DNA of 64,000 nt from Gibbula magus (taxonomy: Eukaryota; Mollusca; Gastropoda; Trochida; Trochidae), in NCBI GenBank assembly GCA_936450465.1, contig OW388301.1, positions 23,185,268 to 23,249,267 on the forward strand, read 5' to 3'. The position numbers and the translations under genes are program-made. Below the pieces are notes generated by a model that was not told the DNA's origin, made no database searches, and worked only from the letters and a program-made list of their open reading frames with translations. This document shows positions 1-11,627 of this stretch, piece by piece (position 1 is the first letter of the stretch; each line of letters begins with the position of its first letter).

Positions 1-2112
1 ATAAGAGTATAATACTAACAATTTTATACACACATGGGGTGCTATTTAAAAGAGATTTTCTGCACATAATGTTTGATATTTAAGGTAAAAGTTTTTGTAA
101 TATGGAAATTTATACATCATTACTCAGCCCCTCTGGCCATCCGTCCCCCCGAAAAGGAAATCTGTGTTCTAAATTCAACTCCTCCCGCAGTTTTTGACCA
201 ATCGGATGAATATTATATGATATTATATTATATATCCACTCATAATGCTCTGCTTTCCTAAATCTGACTGACAGTACCTGTGTTCTGTAAGCAACTCCTC
301 TCACAGTTTTTGATCAATCGTTCTGAAACTTTACACATGATCTGGATTAATATCAGTGATACGCATGTACTCTTTGGAGGCGGATCGGATAAATATGAGT
401 GTTACCGAGCGCTTGACTTGCACATTTGTGTTAAAATATAACCTAGCATGCAAAGCTAGCAAACTTTTGATTAATCAGTAAAATGTCTTTCAACCTTGAT
501 ATGTGTGTTCCCTTGACATTAGACTCACTGACATAAAGTTATAGTTCTTGACCTTCTAACATTACGTTTTTGAAAATAATTTTTGAAACTTTAATCCTGA
601 CCATATCTCTTAATTCGTTATCATAGGCCTTGCATGAATTTTTGGAAAACAACTTAACTATTTCCCTAATTTCTGGTTGATCAATGGTTGGCCTTCGATA
701 TTTTACATGTTTATTCATTGTCATTTGATTATTCAGTCAATACCATATTTTTCAAGTTGATCAATGCTGATCAAGATGACGAGATTTGATCTTTCGAAAA
801 GTGCTCTTACATTAAAACTGCTCACTTGGGGTATAGTTTGTGCAACAACAGGACAAAGCCCGGGGGTTCTTGTGCTCGCATAGCACTCTCGTTAGAAAAG
901 CGGACGGGATAACCCTGTGGTTAGCGCATTCGATCAAGAGGAAATCCTGCCAGAGGCTTGACAACTTGTGAACCATGGGAATTTTCTCTAGACATGTGCT
1001 CACAGGTAGAGAAGACACATATGTCATAAGAATTAATATTTACAGAACTAGAAGATGTTTTTGCTCGTTAAGCAGATGTCTCCCCCTTCCCCAATTTCAA
1101 TTATTACAAACTCCAAACTGTTGCCACGGAAACAGAGAAAATTAAAATTAAAAAACTTCAAAGCCCCAAAAGCACACCTATATAATACAAGGAGATAGTA
1201 TAAACCGATTAAATAGACAAAATCCAAAAGTGTTACCATTGAAAAAAACAAAAATAATCCAAAGTTGAAATACCCAATAGGCACTTCCAGATGATATGTG
1301 GAGGCTGTATACCAAATTTGGAGAAGATTGGTCAAGTAGTTTGAGAGTAATGCTCCAGAATGAATGTGAACCCTGAAGCCAACAGCAACGCAAACGGCGA
1401 CAGAAACTCAACCAAAAACCATGTTTCCCGGGCCTTTGGCGGGAGACATAATATAACCAGGTCATGTATTGGACAGTGACTATAACAGTGTTTTAAAATA
1501 TTGTTTATGAAATACATTTACTTATTGATGAACTACTTTGAGAAAACGGGCCATTATTAAGAATAACACTTCAAAGCACATCCGCTAGTCACTAGGACTC
1601 TTGGGACATCCCAAACTGTTATAATGAGATGGATGAGTTGATTGAACATATTTTAAAATCTGTTAACATACGGAAGTGTATATTAAGGGCATAACGTTGT
1701 CAAAAACGTATAATATCGAAATATGATACAGTAATAAATCTTAGTATTGGAGATACATATACACACACAAACTTGAAAAGGAGTAAAACAAGTTTGCAGC
1801 AAAGGACCCAAAACGAAAGGTCAAGGTCAAGTTCAAGGTCAAGATCAACCTGATGTAACAGTATTTCGTAAACTTTTATGGCGCTTAATACACGAATCAT
1901 TGGAGTCAAGTCATTACATATATACACTACTATATATTCATTTACTCTGAAATGTGGTGTGTGATCACAACAAGACGTTCTTGATTAGGCTTGTTGATAC
2001 TTACCTATTTAAAGTGAGAAATGTCAGTTCAATGCTAAACATCATGTTATGTGTATATACAGGTATACTAGACATATTTATGCAATTTAAAGAACTGCTC
2101 GAGTGTATTCAT
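1..2112. other. Intergenic DNA without a supported gene
   Basis: It has short ORFs only. It includes a weak tRNA-like SINE head near 888-925 (gtggttagcgc) and the interspersed repeat at 1,043-1,375. Confidence 0.5.
1043..1375 (+). repeat. Interspersed repeat related to 28,386-29,025
   Basis: It shares aactagaag(a/g)tgttttt, gttgcca(c/t)ggaaacag and gattggtcaa(g/a)tagtt with a second copy near 28.4-29.0 kb. In that copy it is interrupted by a MITE. No coding potential is seen; the element class is unknown. Confidence 0.6.
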
Positions 2113-2129
2113 ATTGCTGTTCAATGAAC

Positions 2130-2135
2130 TTTATT
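2130..2135 (-). promoter_or_regulatory. Polyadenylation signal of paralog 1 (AATAAA)
   Basis: Reverse-strand AATAAA sits in the context gataaactcAATAAAgttcattgaacag. The same context occurs downstream of genes 2 and 4, so this is probably the conserved 3' end of the mRNA. It lies about 560 bp beyond the stop. Confidence 0.65.
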
Positions 2136-2695
2136 GAGTTTATCAGACGTGGTAAATTATGACAACAAATTGTTAGTGGAGAAGAAGAAAAGAAATAGAG
2201 AACTCACAGAAATGGTTTCTCAAATACACAGATCTCAATTATACAAAGTCCTCAATGTTGATTGATTCGGCTGCTATGTACATCGAGGGGCAAAAGAAAC
2301 GATACCAAATATCATCATACTAATGTCATACCATCAAATAACTAACATACATAAATATACGCTACTTTATATTCTCTCATAATTCTTAACCTGCAGGACT
2401 AACATGATGTTGCCGACCGACACTTGTCCAAACAATTTAATTAGGAGGGGCGAATAATACTAAATTTTACATTAAACATAAAATAGTTGTGCCGGATAAA
2501 GCTGATTTAAAATGTCTGTGATGAGAATATATCTGGTACAAAATTTTAACAATTTTATAAAAAAAAAATTTTTTCAGAAACATGAACAGATAATTTTTCA
2601 AAATTTACAAATTAAGATAAAAAATCTTGCATTTTGCAGGTTTTTTTGCCCCTCGGTGTAACTTCATGTGCAACTTATCCATGAACTGAATGTGT

Positions 2696-3453
2696 CTAAT
2701 GTATAACAAAGCACTGACTGATATGTTCTACTTGTACGTTGACCTTTTCATTTTTGAAATTTTCAAGTTCCGTTAACGTTAGGTCAGCATTCCCTGAGAC
2801 TAAAAGCAACTTTCCATCAACATAACACACACTGTGTATGATTTTATCAAATACTCTTACAGTTTTCATAGCCCAATCCCCAAGAGGCAATCTCTTGATT
2901 TGAGTTGATTTTCTTGGTACAAAATAGAGAAATTCTTCTACTGGATCTATGCACATCATCCCGCCCTTTACTCTCATCTGATCCAGCTTCTTTCCACTGT
3001 ACGAATGTCTTTGTAACCAAGATGTGTACAATATATAGAGTACAGTGTGTTTTGGGTCAGCAACCATTCCTAAATCACCCTTTCGCAAAACATAAGTTTT
3101 TGTCACCATCGCCTTTGAGAAATCTAGGGTATAACGGTATAAATGCGAGTATGCTGTGAAAAAAACGCTGTCATCTGCCACAGTCAGACTAGAAACCCTT
3201 CTGAATTTCAACTTTGACTTTTTCAAATCAAAAGTAAACTGACGCAGAGCACAATGAGAATGTTCCGTTATCAACAGCGATTTGGTAGCAGGCACATAGG
3301 CATGTACTTTGAGGGCATTAAACTTGACCGGAAACTTTTTGGACGATCCATTATTTAAGAAAAGTTGTTGCATGGAGTCACTTGCACCTTCTGAAGTATA
3401 AATCAGAATTGTCAGTTTGTTTCTTCTTCCGGGTGTTGGGCTTGAAGATGTTC
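2696..3453 (-). CDS. Paralog 1 exon 3: YWTD-like repeat domain
   Basis: It begins after acceptor tttgttacag and ends at a TAG stop. The repeated pattern, with a spacing of about 40 residues, includes MVADPKHTVLYIL, CIDPVEEFLYFV and SVCYVDGKLLLVSG, each followed by a basic/Leu strand (for example QIKRLPLGDW). This is the look of LDLR class B/YWTD blades; five to six blades are likely. The C-terminus is SQCFVIH. Confidence 0.85.
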
Positions 3454-6400
3454 CTGTAACAAAAGATGAAATTCTATCACATCTCTCCAACAAACAACAT
3501 AGACATAAGTTAAATGTAGGTCCTCTTACTTTGAACCATGATCATGATAAAGAAATTATGAAAAACGAATGTTTTGAGTTTATGAACGAAAACATGCCAT
3601 TGGTTAACTTGCTTGATAACGGAAGAATAATATAAATTATCAGAGTCTATGAGTTTAATATGGCCAATTATTTTGTGTTCGGGTTAAATATCAAACAAAC
3701 TGTGGATGAAGTGACAGCCCAAGGCACAACACAGAGAAAGGCCCAGGTCACACATTTTAGGCGCTATCATTGGGATTCGAACCTTGGTCAATGGGGTGAT
3801 AGGCCAGCCCTCTGACCACTACCTATTGTGATATTATAATGTGTTCCACTTATAACACTCTTCTGGATCCCTGTCTGTGGGTATTTCTAATGTAGTATGT
3901 TGAACCTGAAAGTGTGGAGGAAGTACAGCAACCCCAAACCAGCATAGCGAAGCCCTTGTTTATTGAGGTGAGGTGAGTTGAGTTGGGGTTTAACGCCGCT
4001 TTCAAGAGTATTTCACTTATATTGCGGCCGCTAGTATTATGGCAGGGAGAAAGTCCGCAACTCCATGTGGCTATGCATTGCGGTGAAACATGTGAGCATT
4101 GGCTGGAACTAGCGAACGATGGGTGGTACTACGCTGAAATTCAGTGTAGCATTGCACCCAAACCTTACTGCGTGTAAAACAGTTCTCTACTGCAGACAAA
4201 GTTGCCCTGCCCCTGGCGGGATTCGAACCCGGGACCTCTTGATCCGAAGCCGAACGCGCTAACCACTACGCTATCCCCAACTCCTCTTGTTTATTGAACA
4301 GCAGGACAAGCGTGGTAACTGCTGGTAGGGGGTGATCGCAGGAAGTTGACAGTTAGAAAATCTGTTATAGCATAGTGTCGACATACGTCGAACTTTGAGG
4401 TTGTTTTTTTTTTAACACAGGTTTAATTTAACCGTTAACTATGGATGGTTATTTAGTATTTTCTGGATACATGATACATTTGCCAATCTTAATGAATTGT
4501 TTAGTATTTGATACACTAGTTTTTGCAGAAATTGTATTAAAATTTAATCAGTACTCTTCTTTCTAATTGGTTGAAATATTTTAAGATCATTAAAGACAAC
4601 TGTATACTTAGTTTCGAAGAATCAATGGGTTGTATATAAAAAATAGCATTTATTTAAAAGACCAAAAGGTTCGCATTTCCACAAATCGCTACCATCCAAA
4701 GGAAGACAAGAAGACAAGAAATAAGTATATAAATCACCTTTTTGTAATAAGACCTAACTTCTTAAAAAAATGCATCAATTGTTGACTGTCCGTATCATAT
4801 GAACTCAAAGAAATTTTGTTTTGTATTAAACGTGTATTTGCTAACTTTAATGAATGATTAGTAGCCACATTCATCCATGTATGTGTCACATTGCACATTG
4901 CAAGAATGGAGGATAAAGAATCCCATCTTCAAACGATATAGGCCATAGTTGCATTCGAAATAGGCTTACATCGCTTTGCCATATGCCAGCTAACATTTGT
5001 TGCTCGCCCGCTACTGTGATGAACCCCTGGTGGCCAAAAATGACTTAAAGCAAATTCTCACGGGAAGATAATCAAACCTGACCAACCACAGTGTTCGTGG
5101 GTCTACTTATCCTTAAAAATACAGATCTATTAGGATATTTAGATGTATTTATGTTAGAATTATACACCCCAACTCCAAGTCATGAAGCATAATCATAATT
5201 GTTTTCAATTAAATTTAAAAATGTAATCTGTTCATCGATAGCCAAATTGCGTTTGACCTAGAATGTTTGGGTAAATGTGACAGGGCCAACTATGATGTCC
5301 CTGTTTGTATAGACTTAATCACAGTCGCCCCGTCGGAGAAGATGAAAATATCTTTGTTGTTTATGTAAGTGGATCATGGACATCCATCCACATGTACCTA
5401 AGTAGGCAGTCTTTGAGCAACATAACTCGTCGACTAAAAGGCTACCATTAATCGTCATTTGCGTTCTTATCAACAACTTTGACACTCCAAAGAGGGCACA
5501 TAACTTAACGTTCCCGAGGTGGTCCACAACGCCATTCCTTGGTGACATAAGGATTAAATCCGTTGGCAATCACTTGAACAAAATGTTATACTGGCAAATA
5601 GTCGCTTCCCTGGGAGTTTTGAGGGAATGCAAATAACTACTTGACCGTTGAAGATATCGGTGTTGATATATCACAGTGTGTAATAACATTGTATGCTGCT
5701 GATTGACGTGATGTTGCAATGATAACAAAAATGACGTCATAATATCAGCGCCATGGCCTTTACTTACAAGTGACCGTCAGATTCAGCGAGTTTACTTACG
5801 CTTGATTTATAATTGAGATAAGAAAGTAATAAGGTTTATAATTTAGATAAGAGAGTAATAAGATTTATAATTTAGATAAGAGAGTAATAAGATTTATAAT
5901 TTAGATAAGAGAGTAATAAGATTTCTAATTTAGATAAGAGACTAATAAGATTTCTAATTTAGATAAGAGAGTAATAAGATTTATAATTTAGATAAGAGAG
6001 TAATAAGATGTATAATTTAGAGTAGAGAGTAATAACATATATAATTTAGATAAGAGAGTAATACGATTTATAATTAAGATAAGAGAGTAATAAGATTTAT
6101 AATTAAGATAAGAGAGTAATAAGATTTATAATTTAGATAAGAGAGTAATACTGAACTCGGTCCAATTTAATTCCATAGATATGAATAGTACTGGTATTTA
6201 ACTCTCTTTCGCTCGTTAAATACCACATCCTCTTGCCAGTAGTTGACGTTGATGTGCCAAACTTCACAAGTAATGGTTGAAGTGGCTTTGAAACAATTTT
6301 CAAAAATCAACAGTGTACTTACTGAATGGTTTCCGAACACGACAGATGGGCAGGTGTTTTTTGGTGAAGAACTTCACTGAGAAGGCACGACAGGTTCCAT

Positions 6401-9400
6401 TTATCAAAGCTTCATCAATTTTCTTATTCTTAAAATGAAATAAGATATGAATTTTTTTTCGCATAACACAATATATATTGTAAAAAATCATCATTTACAT
6501 GGAGATCACATATTTCATTGAATATTGTTATTAAGATATCTTGTTATTTTATATACACCTCGTCATTAATATCGCACCATTCATTTTTTATCAGTAAGTA
6601 AAACTCGATCTACAACCTCAAACAATTGTTTCTGTGGAAAACACATTAAACTGTGAAGATGGCCTCGATGGCGAAGGTTCAGTTACAAAAGGGACAATAG
6701 TCACAAGACCGACTAATTGTAGGTTTAATTGTAGCAAACGAAAGACCATTAAAATCAATGTAAAAATAAGGTGAATAAGTATGACTGTTGAGGTCGTTAC
6801 AACAAGAACAAAATAAAGTTCACATTACAGAAATGTTAAACACACTATCAAGGTCCATAATGACTTGTAAACTCCATATCTGGTGTAACCATCTCGCACT
6901 CTGATAACATTTTTTACACGCCTAGCCACACATGCTAGCTAGTTACCAGTCTGAATGCATGTTAGGGAATCTGTTGACACTAATCATGCAAAGTCTGGGT
7001 CAACTCCTGAAGGGTTTGCACTGGAGGGTCCCTTACTCTTACTCTACGTCCCGAAATGTCCTACAAATGTTAAGTGGGATTTATGTGGACTTCTTGGAGA
7101 TGCTGGATTCTCAATGGATTCTTCTCTACGTCCTAAGATTCCAAAGAGCACGTGAATGGCACCAGGCTAAAGGCCCATTTACACAGACATAAAGACCTTT
7201 GTGCATCCTCTGTGCGACCAAAATATCTAATGGGAGTCAAATTGGTTGCTAAAGTCGTGAGGAGGTGGCACATGAGACATTGCTTATGATCGCTAAGGAC
7301 GCTTTGGACGTCTCAAAATTTTGAAAATGCTCGAAACTTCCGCAGAGGGGTCGCCTTCGATTCTAGTCGCTCAACGGTTGCTCCCACGAGGCAGAAAGGT
7401 CGTACAAAGGACGTTCTACAGTCGCAAAGGACGCTCAATGATCGCCACGTAATGAATTTCCTAACTTGAGACGATGCCTCTGCCTCGCTTGTGCCTTGTG
7501 CGTTATGTGTGCAATCAGAGCCGTTCATTATCACGTCCATTCTGCCTTCATGCAGCGACCATGGCAACCTTTGTGCCACCATGACGATTTGAGTGCCTTC
7601 TTTCTGCATTCATTCAGCCTTCTGTGAGCGTCCTCGTTAATTTTCATATAAATGTTTCTGTTTCACTGTTTCTGTTGACCTACCATAGATACGACATGGT
7701 ACCAAAAAGGAGCCAGTAAACGGAAAAAAGTCATTAAAGATAAAGATAAAGGTTATCAACTCACTTGCAAAGAAACGCCAACACATTTTCAGCAGTAAAA
7801 TCAGAAACACTGTTGTCGGATAAAGTCGAGTTAAAATGTCTGTGATAATAATAAAAGATGTTGTAAAGAAGTACACACAATTTTATTCATTATGGTATTC
7901 TTTAATCATTATGTTTGTGCAAACATTACATTACGAATGCTTGATTAATAAGTGATGTTGGCGACCTAACTCTCTCTAACGTTAATACGTTGACACAGTG
8001 TCACTGTAAGACATAATAAAACAAGCCAAAATGTCTTTACTTTCCTCAGTTAAGAACATTTTCAAAAACAACTATTTTTTAGAAGGCATGATTTTCAGAA
8101 ATATGAAGTAAATGTTCCAAAAATTAGATATAACCAATTCGACTTCTGAAAAATGATGTAGCCCTATTTCATCCATATGTATTATCCGTGGATTTAATAA
8201 TATCAATGTACTTTTGTATATTTATTTCATTAAATTCTTTTTAATATCATATTCTTTTGCAAACAGCAATGACCATGTTGTTTAGCAGTAGAGCCTGTTT
8301 TCTTTGTATTTCAACTGCAAAAAAAAATTGGTTGTTTATTTGGCTATTGGAATCTGACTGAAACAAATGCCACAAATGCACCTTAGTACAAACCCAGTCT
8401 CCCAAGGTTGCCAAACACTCTCCAGGGATCACTGAAGGATTGTTCAGGTATTGCAGAGGAGGTAGAAATGTTACTGCATGGCCTGTCAACTGTCGCCATA
8501 GTCGTCAATGGTGGTACGGAGATGGCACAGAGGAGGCACAGAGGAGGCTGATGGGTTGTACAGGGATCTCCCTCGATGCTGAAATATTGTTAGGTTGCAC
8601 AGTGAACGCCCAGTGAAGGCAGACAGGAGGCTCCGTTAACCTGCAGGTTGTTCAAAGATCGTCATGGAAATTCTCGTTATTTGCATTCTAGGTCGTACAA
8701 AGGACGCACAAAGATTGCAGGAGCATTTACACAGAAACGTAATTTCGCGAATTCAGCCGACCATTGAGCGTCCTGTCCGTTTTTTGGACACTCAAGGGTC
8801 GTAAGGACGTGGCTCTGTGTAAAGGGGCCTTAAACAGGCATGGCGGAGTTAATCTGTAAGAAGTGGACGTCTGATTGGCCGCCTAGCTTTCAGCCCTACA
8901 AAATTTAAACGTCGTCTGATGGTACTGAGGGACACTCTGTTGTGTGGATGCCACCCATGTCGCAGCTGCATAGGGGTAGACATTGGGTTTCCTCTGGCTT
9001 GGCGTACGAGAGCACGATCGTCCCTGGCAGTGTATTTTCTGGGACGTCCAGCCCTCGGTGCATCTTTCACTTCACCAATAGCAACATGTTTGCGTATTAG
9101 CCTGCTGATAACAGTGTGAATAAAGTTCAGTTGTGATCCAGTAGCAGGGAAGACATACCAGACTTGGTGCATACCAATAATTTGCCATCTTTGGTTTAGA
9201 AGCACTGGAGTCTTGGGAATAAGGTTGGTTGGATAACATAAAGTCTACAATCAAATTTTAACTGTGTCAGCCAACAAAACATACACCAAAAGTGGCTACA
9301 CATATGTGCATACTGCATGTTTGGCAAACCAATCCCTGGGACAAGCATGCCTAAAGCATGCATACACGGGCAGTTCGGAACAAGGTGTGTTTGTGATGTC

Positions 9401-10167
9401 ATGCTCACTTATGATGTGGGATATTGGATATGTACTTGTAATGTCAACACTTGCAAAACTATCTTTCCGTTTCAATTTCAAATTGGTTGTGCAATATTTA
9501 TGAAGAGGTTTTATAAAGATAACACACTTAAAGAGACTTTGTGACGTTTCCGGAGCATTACTCAAAACATATATGACTTGAAAACTTCAAATTTGGTGTG
9601 GAAGTACCCATGTGGTGCTGGTGTGCCTTTTAGGGGTTTCAACACCAAGGGGCAAATAAATTTTGAAATTTAACCTAAAAACGGTCCGATGTTTGGATTT
9701 GGTATAACTGAAAAACTATAGGCTGTGCCTTTTAATGGTTTCAACTCAAAGGTTAAAGTAATCTTTGAAATATATTCAATAAAAACAGTTATTGTTATTA
9801 ACTATAATTAATTATTAATTAAAACGATTATGTTTTCCAATTTATTGATAGAGCATGAAGGCGGGACTATTGAGCTGTTGTCACTTTCGCCTTTTTAGAA
9901 TTAATGTTACGCCCTGTGCATCATTACCTTAAACATCCCGACACTCCATGTATTGGAATCACTTCCGGTTGTGTTTGAATAAACCAAGGTGCAGGACAGA
10001 TCTCTGGGACTGAGACTGTGACGGGAACAACCCACTTGTCGTTGACAAAGCTGCTCGCATAATCTTGGCCCACAAAATGGCAACCTTACATGTATGATTG
10101 TTGCAGAAGTCATTGCCAGCCATTTAAAAACAACAGAAAACACAGACAAACTTTGAAAACACGCCAT
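2696..10167 (-). CDS. Paralog 1: secreted Cys-rich, YWTD-like propeller protein (3 exons)
   Basis: Coding exons are 10167-9928, 6422-6323 and 3453-2696 on the minus strand, giving a predicted 365-residue protein. All four splice sites are canonical: donor gtaatg after exon 1, gtaagt after exon 2, and acceptors ending in ag. Phases (0, then 1) match the other three copies exactly. Residues 1-27 look like a signal peptide. They are followed by a five-cysteine module, a C-x15-C pair in exon 2, and about 250 residues of repeated hydrophobic/DP...LY motifs resembling YWTD (LDLR class B) blades. The likely role is extracellular, with partner unknown. It is divergent to gene 2, with 5.9 kb of mostly minisatellite DNA between them. 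Intron 2 carries SINEs and a 29-bp repeat; intron 1 carries nested transposons. I do not recognise the family. The gene model is firm; the propeller fold is inferred. Confidence 0.82.
3704..3835 (-). mobile_element. tRNA-derived SINE fragment, family 2
   Basis: On the minus strand it shows an A-box-like tagtggtcagagggc and a B box ggttcgaatccc (3772-3783). The sequence differs from the Arg-type SINE beside it. It lies in intron 2 of gene 1. Confidence 0.55.
3962..4287 (-). mobile_element. tRNA-Arg-derived SINE, near full length
   Basis: The tRNA-like head on the minus strand (about 4282-4210) has A box tagtggttagcgcg and B box gggttcgaatccc. It is followed by a conserved body (ttgtctgcagtagagaac) and the tail ctcttgaaagcggcgttaaac. 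The same family recurs at 20.9, 21.7, 24.3, 24.8, 25.9, 55.0 and 55.8 kb. Confidence 0.8.
5803..6152 (+). repeat. 29-bp minisatellite in intron 2 of gene 1
   Basis: About 12 units of gatttataatttagataag + agagtaataa with few substitutions. It ends 170 bp before exon 2. Confidence 0.9.
6323..6422 (-). CDS. Paralog 1 exon 2: C-x15-C segment
   Basis: This 100-bp exon lies between acceptor ...aataag and donor gtaagt. It encodes KIDEALINGT followed by CRAFSVKFFTKKHLPIC and RVRKPF. The FSVK and LP(I/V)C positions and the cysteine pair match exon 2 in the other paralogs. It is too short to be found without comparison with its paralogs. Confidence 0.8.
6920..9210 (-). mobile_element. Tc1-like transposon remnant, split by a Harbinger-like insertion
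   Basis: The N-terminal part (9205-8834) encodes HTH-like residues with the GRPRK AT-hook/linker and TIRRRL...ARRPIRRPLLTD. After the inserted element (7171-8830) the frame continues at 7170 with LAWCHSRALWNLRT, the usual Tc1 sequence before the second catalytic Asp region, and a degraded C-terminus (QTLQELTQTLH...QQIP). Several stops and a deletion show it is dead. Confidence 0.75.
7171..8830. mobile_element. Harbinger-like non-autonomous DNA transposon
   Basis: 1,660 bp with imperfect terminal inverted repeats AGGCCCATTTACACAGA and TCTGTGTAAAGGGGCCT. It is flanked by TAA at 7168-7170 and 8831-8833, the target duplication typical of PIF/Harbinger. Subterminal motifs such as cgtacaaaggacg recur on both sides. 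No transposase is recognisable. The interior (about 7,640-8,420) is AT-rich and may hold a further insertion. Confidence 0.75.
9928..10167 (-). CDS. Paralog 1 exon 1: signal peptide and 5-Cys module
   Basis: 80 codons, starting at ATG (MACFQ...) and ending AAG|gtaatg. After a hydrophobic leader comes LPFCGPRLCEQLCQ with spacing C-x4-C-x3-C-x5-C-x11-C, then an NTT N-glycosylation sequon. It is about 82% identical to exon 1 of paralog 3. The next upstream feature is the 22-bp TGAGTCA-containing array, about 300 bp away. Confidence 0.85.
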
Positions 10168-10463
10168 GTCTTCATGCGTCTGCCAGGCACGTTTCTACAA
10201 GCTATGGGTTGCGGATCTAAATATATTCCCTTTCTGGAAAATTCAAAGGATTTTAATATTTAATTGAATCTAATGTCAGCCAATGAGCACTTTCTCATGT
10301 TGTCTCATGTTGCAACTTCTGCTTAGCAAGAGGGAAGCTTCCCGTTCTTAAACTATGTTCCTGGTTAACTTGCAGTTAGTTGGAATTGACATACACGACA
10401 AGAGTAATATGAAACAATCAAGAAAAAATCACGAAACAATTAAATAAACTAAATTGATATTGT

Positions 10464-11418
10464 CATGAGAGAATGAGAGTCATGGAATGTGTCTGAGTGA
10501 GTCAGGGAATGTGTCTGAGTGAGTTAGTGAATGTGTCTGAGTGAGTCAGAGAATGTGACTGAGTAAGTGTCAGGGAATGTGTCTGAGTAAGTAAGAGAAT
10601 GTGTCTGAGTGAGTCAGGGAATGTGTCTGAATGAGTCATTGAAAGTGTCTGAGTAAGTCAGGGAATGTGTCTGAGTGAGTCAGGGAATGTGTCTGAGAAA
10701 GTCATTGAATGTGTCTGAGTGAGTCAGGTAATGAGTCTCAGTGTTTCAGGGAATGTGTCTCAGTGAGTCAGGGAATGTGTCTGAGTGAGTTAGTTAATGT
10801 GTCTGAGTGAGTCAGGGAATGTGTCTGAGAAAGTTAGAGAATATGTCTGAGAAAGTCAGGGAATATGTCTGAGTGAGTCAGGGCATGTGTCTGAGTGAGT
10901 CAGGGAATGTGTCTGAGTGAGTCAGGGAATGTATCTGAGTAAGTCAGTGAATATGTCTGATAAGTCAGTGAATGTGTCTGAGTGAGTCAGAAAATGTGTC
11001 TGAGTGAGTCAGGGAATGTATCTGAGTTAGTCAGGGAATGTGTCTCAGAAAGTCAGTGAATGTTTCTGAGTAAGTCAGGGAATATGTCTGAGTGAGTCAG
11101 GTAATGTGTCTGAGTGAGTCAGTGAATGTGTCTGAGTGAGTCAGGTATTGTGTCTGAGTGAGTCAGTTAATGGGTCTGAGTGAGTCACGGAATGTTTCAG
11201 AGTGAGTCAGGTAATGTGTCTGAGTGAGTCAGGGAATGTGTCTGAGTAAGTCAGGGAATTTGTCTGAGTTAGTCAGGGAATGTGTCTGAGTGAGTCAGGG
11301 AATGTGTCTGAGTGAGTCAGGGAATGTGTCTGAGTTAGTCAGGGAATGTGTCTGAGTAAGTCAGGGAATGTGTCTGAGTTAGTCAGGGAATGTGTCTGTG
11401 TGAGTCAGGAAATAAGTC
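10464..11418 (+). repeat. 22-bp minisatellite upstream of gene 1 (TGAGTCA units)
   Basis: About 43 units of gtctgagtgagtcagggaatgt. Most units contain the heptamer TGAGTCA, the AP-1/TRE consensus. The array starts about 300 bp upstream of the gene 1 start codon. The same repeat lies upstream of gene 3. Confidence 0.92.
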
Positions 11419-11627
11419 CAAGTCACTTTGAAACTCACAATATGAAAAATCTGCAAATAACAATCAATATACCTGCTCATATGGTTGATTTATCCCTATA
11501 CAATTTCTAAATTGTTTAAAAGATATGTCCTAAAGAACATTGTATACAAATAAGTAAAAAGTTCCCCCATAAATAATTTCAATACTTCTGCAAATGGTTG
11601 GTATATACGTTTATTGACGATTGAATT

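Noticed and set aside
2905..3159. Antisense ORF (MIFLVQNRE...) conserved opposite exon 3 in genes 1, 2 and 3
   Set aside because: It is a shadow of the conserved coding exon: its conservation follows from the sense protein, and it has no recognisable motif or splice structure of its own.
4208..4282. Possible tRNA-Arg gene
   Set aside because: A and B boxes are present, but the sequence continues into the SINE body shared by many copies, and the acceptor stem is imperfect.
5315..5569. 84-codon minus-strand ORF in intron 2 of gene 1
   Set aside because: No family features and no counterpart in gene 3 intron 2; treated as chance.
9264..9565. Overlapping ORFs open on both strands near the 5' side of the Tc1 remnant
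   Set aside because: Several short frames open at once in a repeat-like stretch; none has a transposase or host motif.
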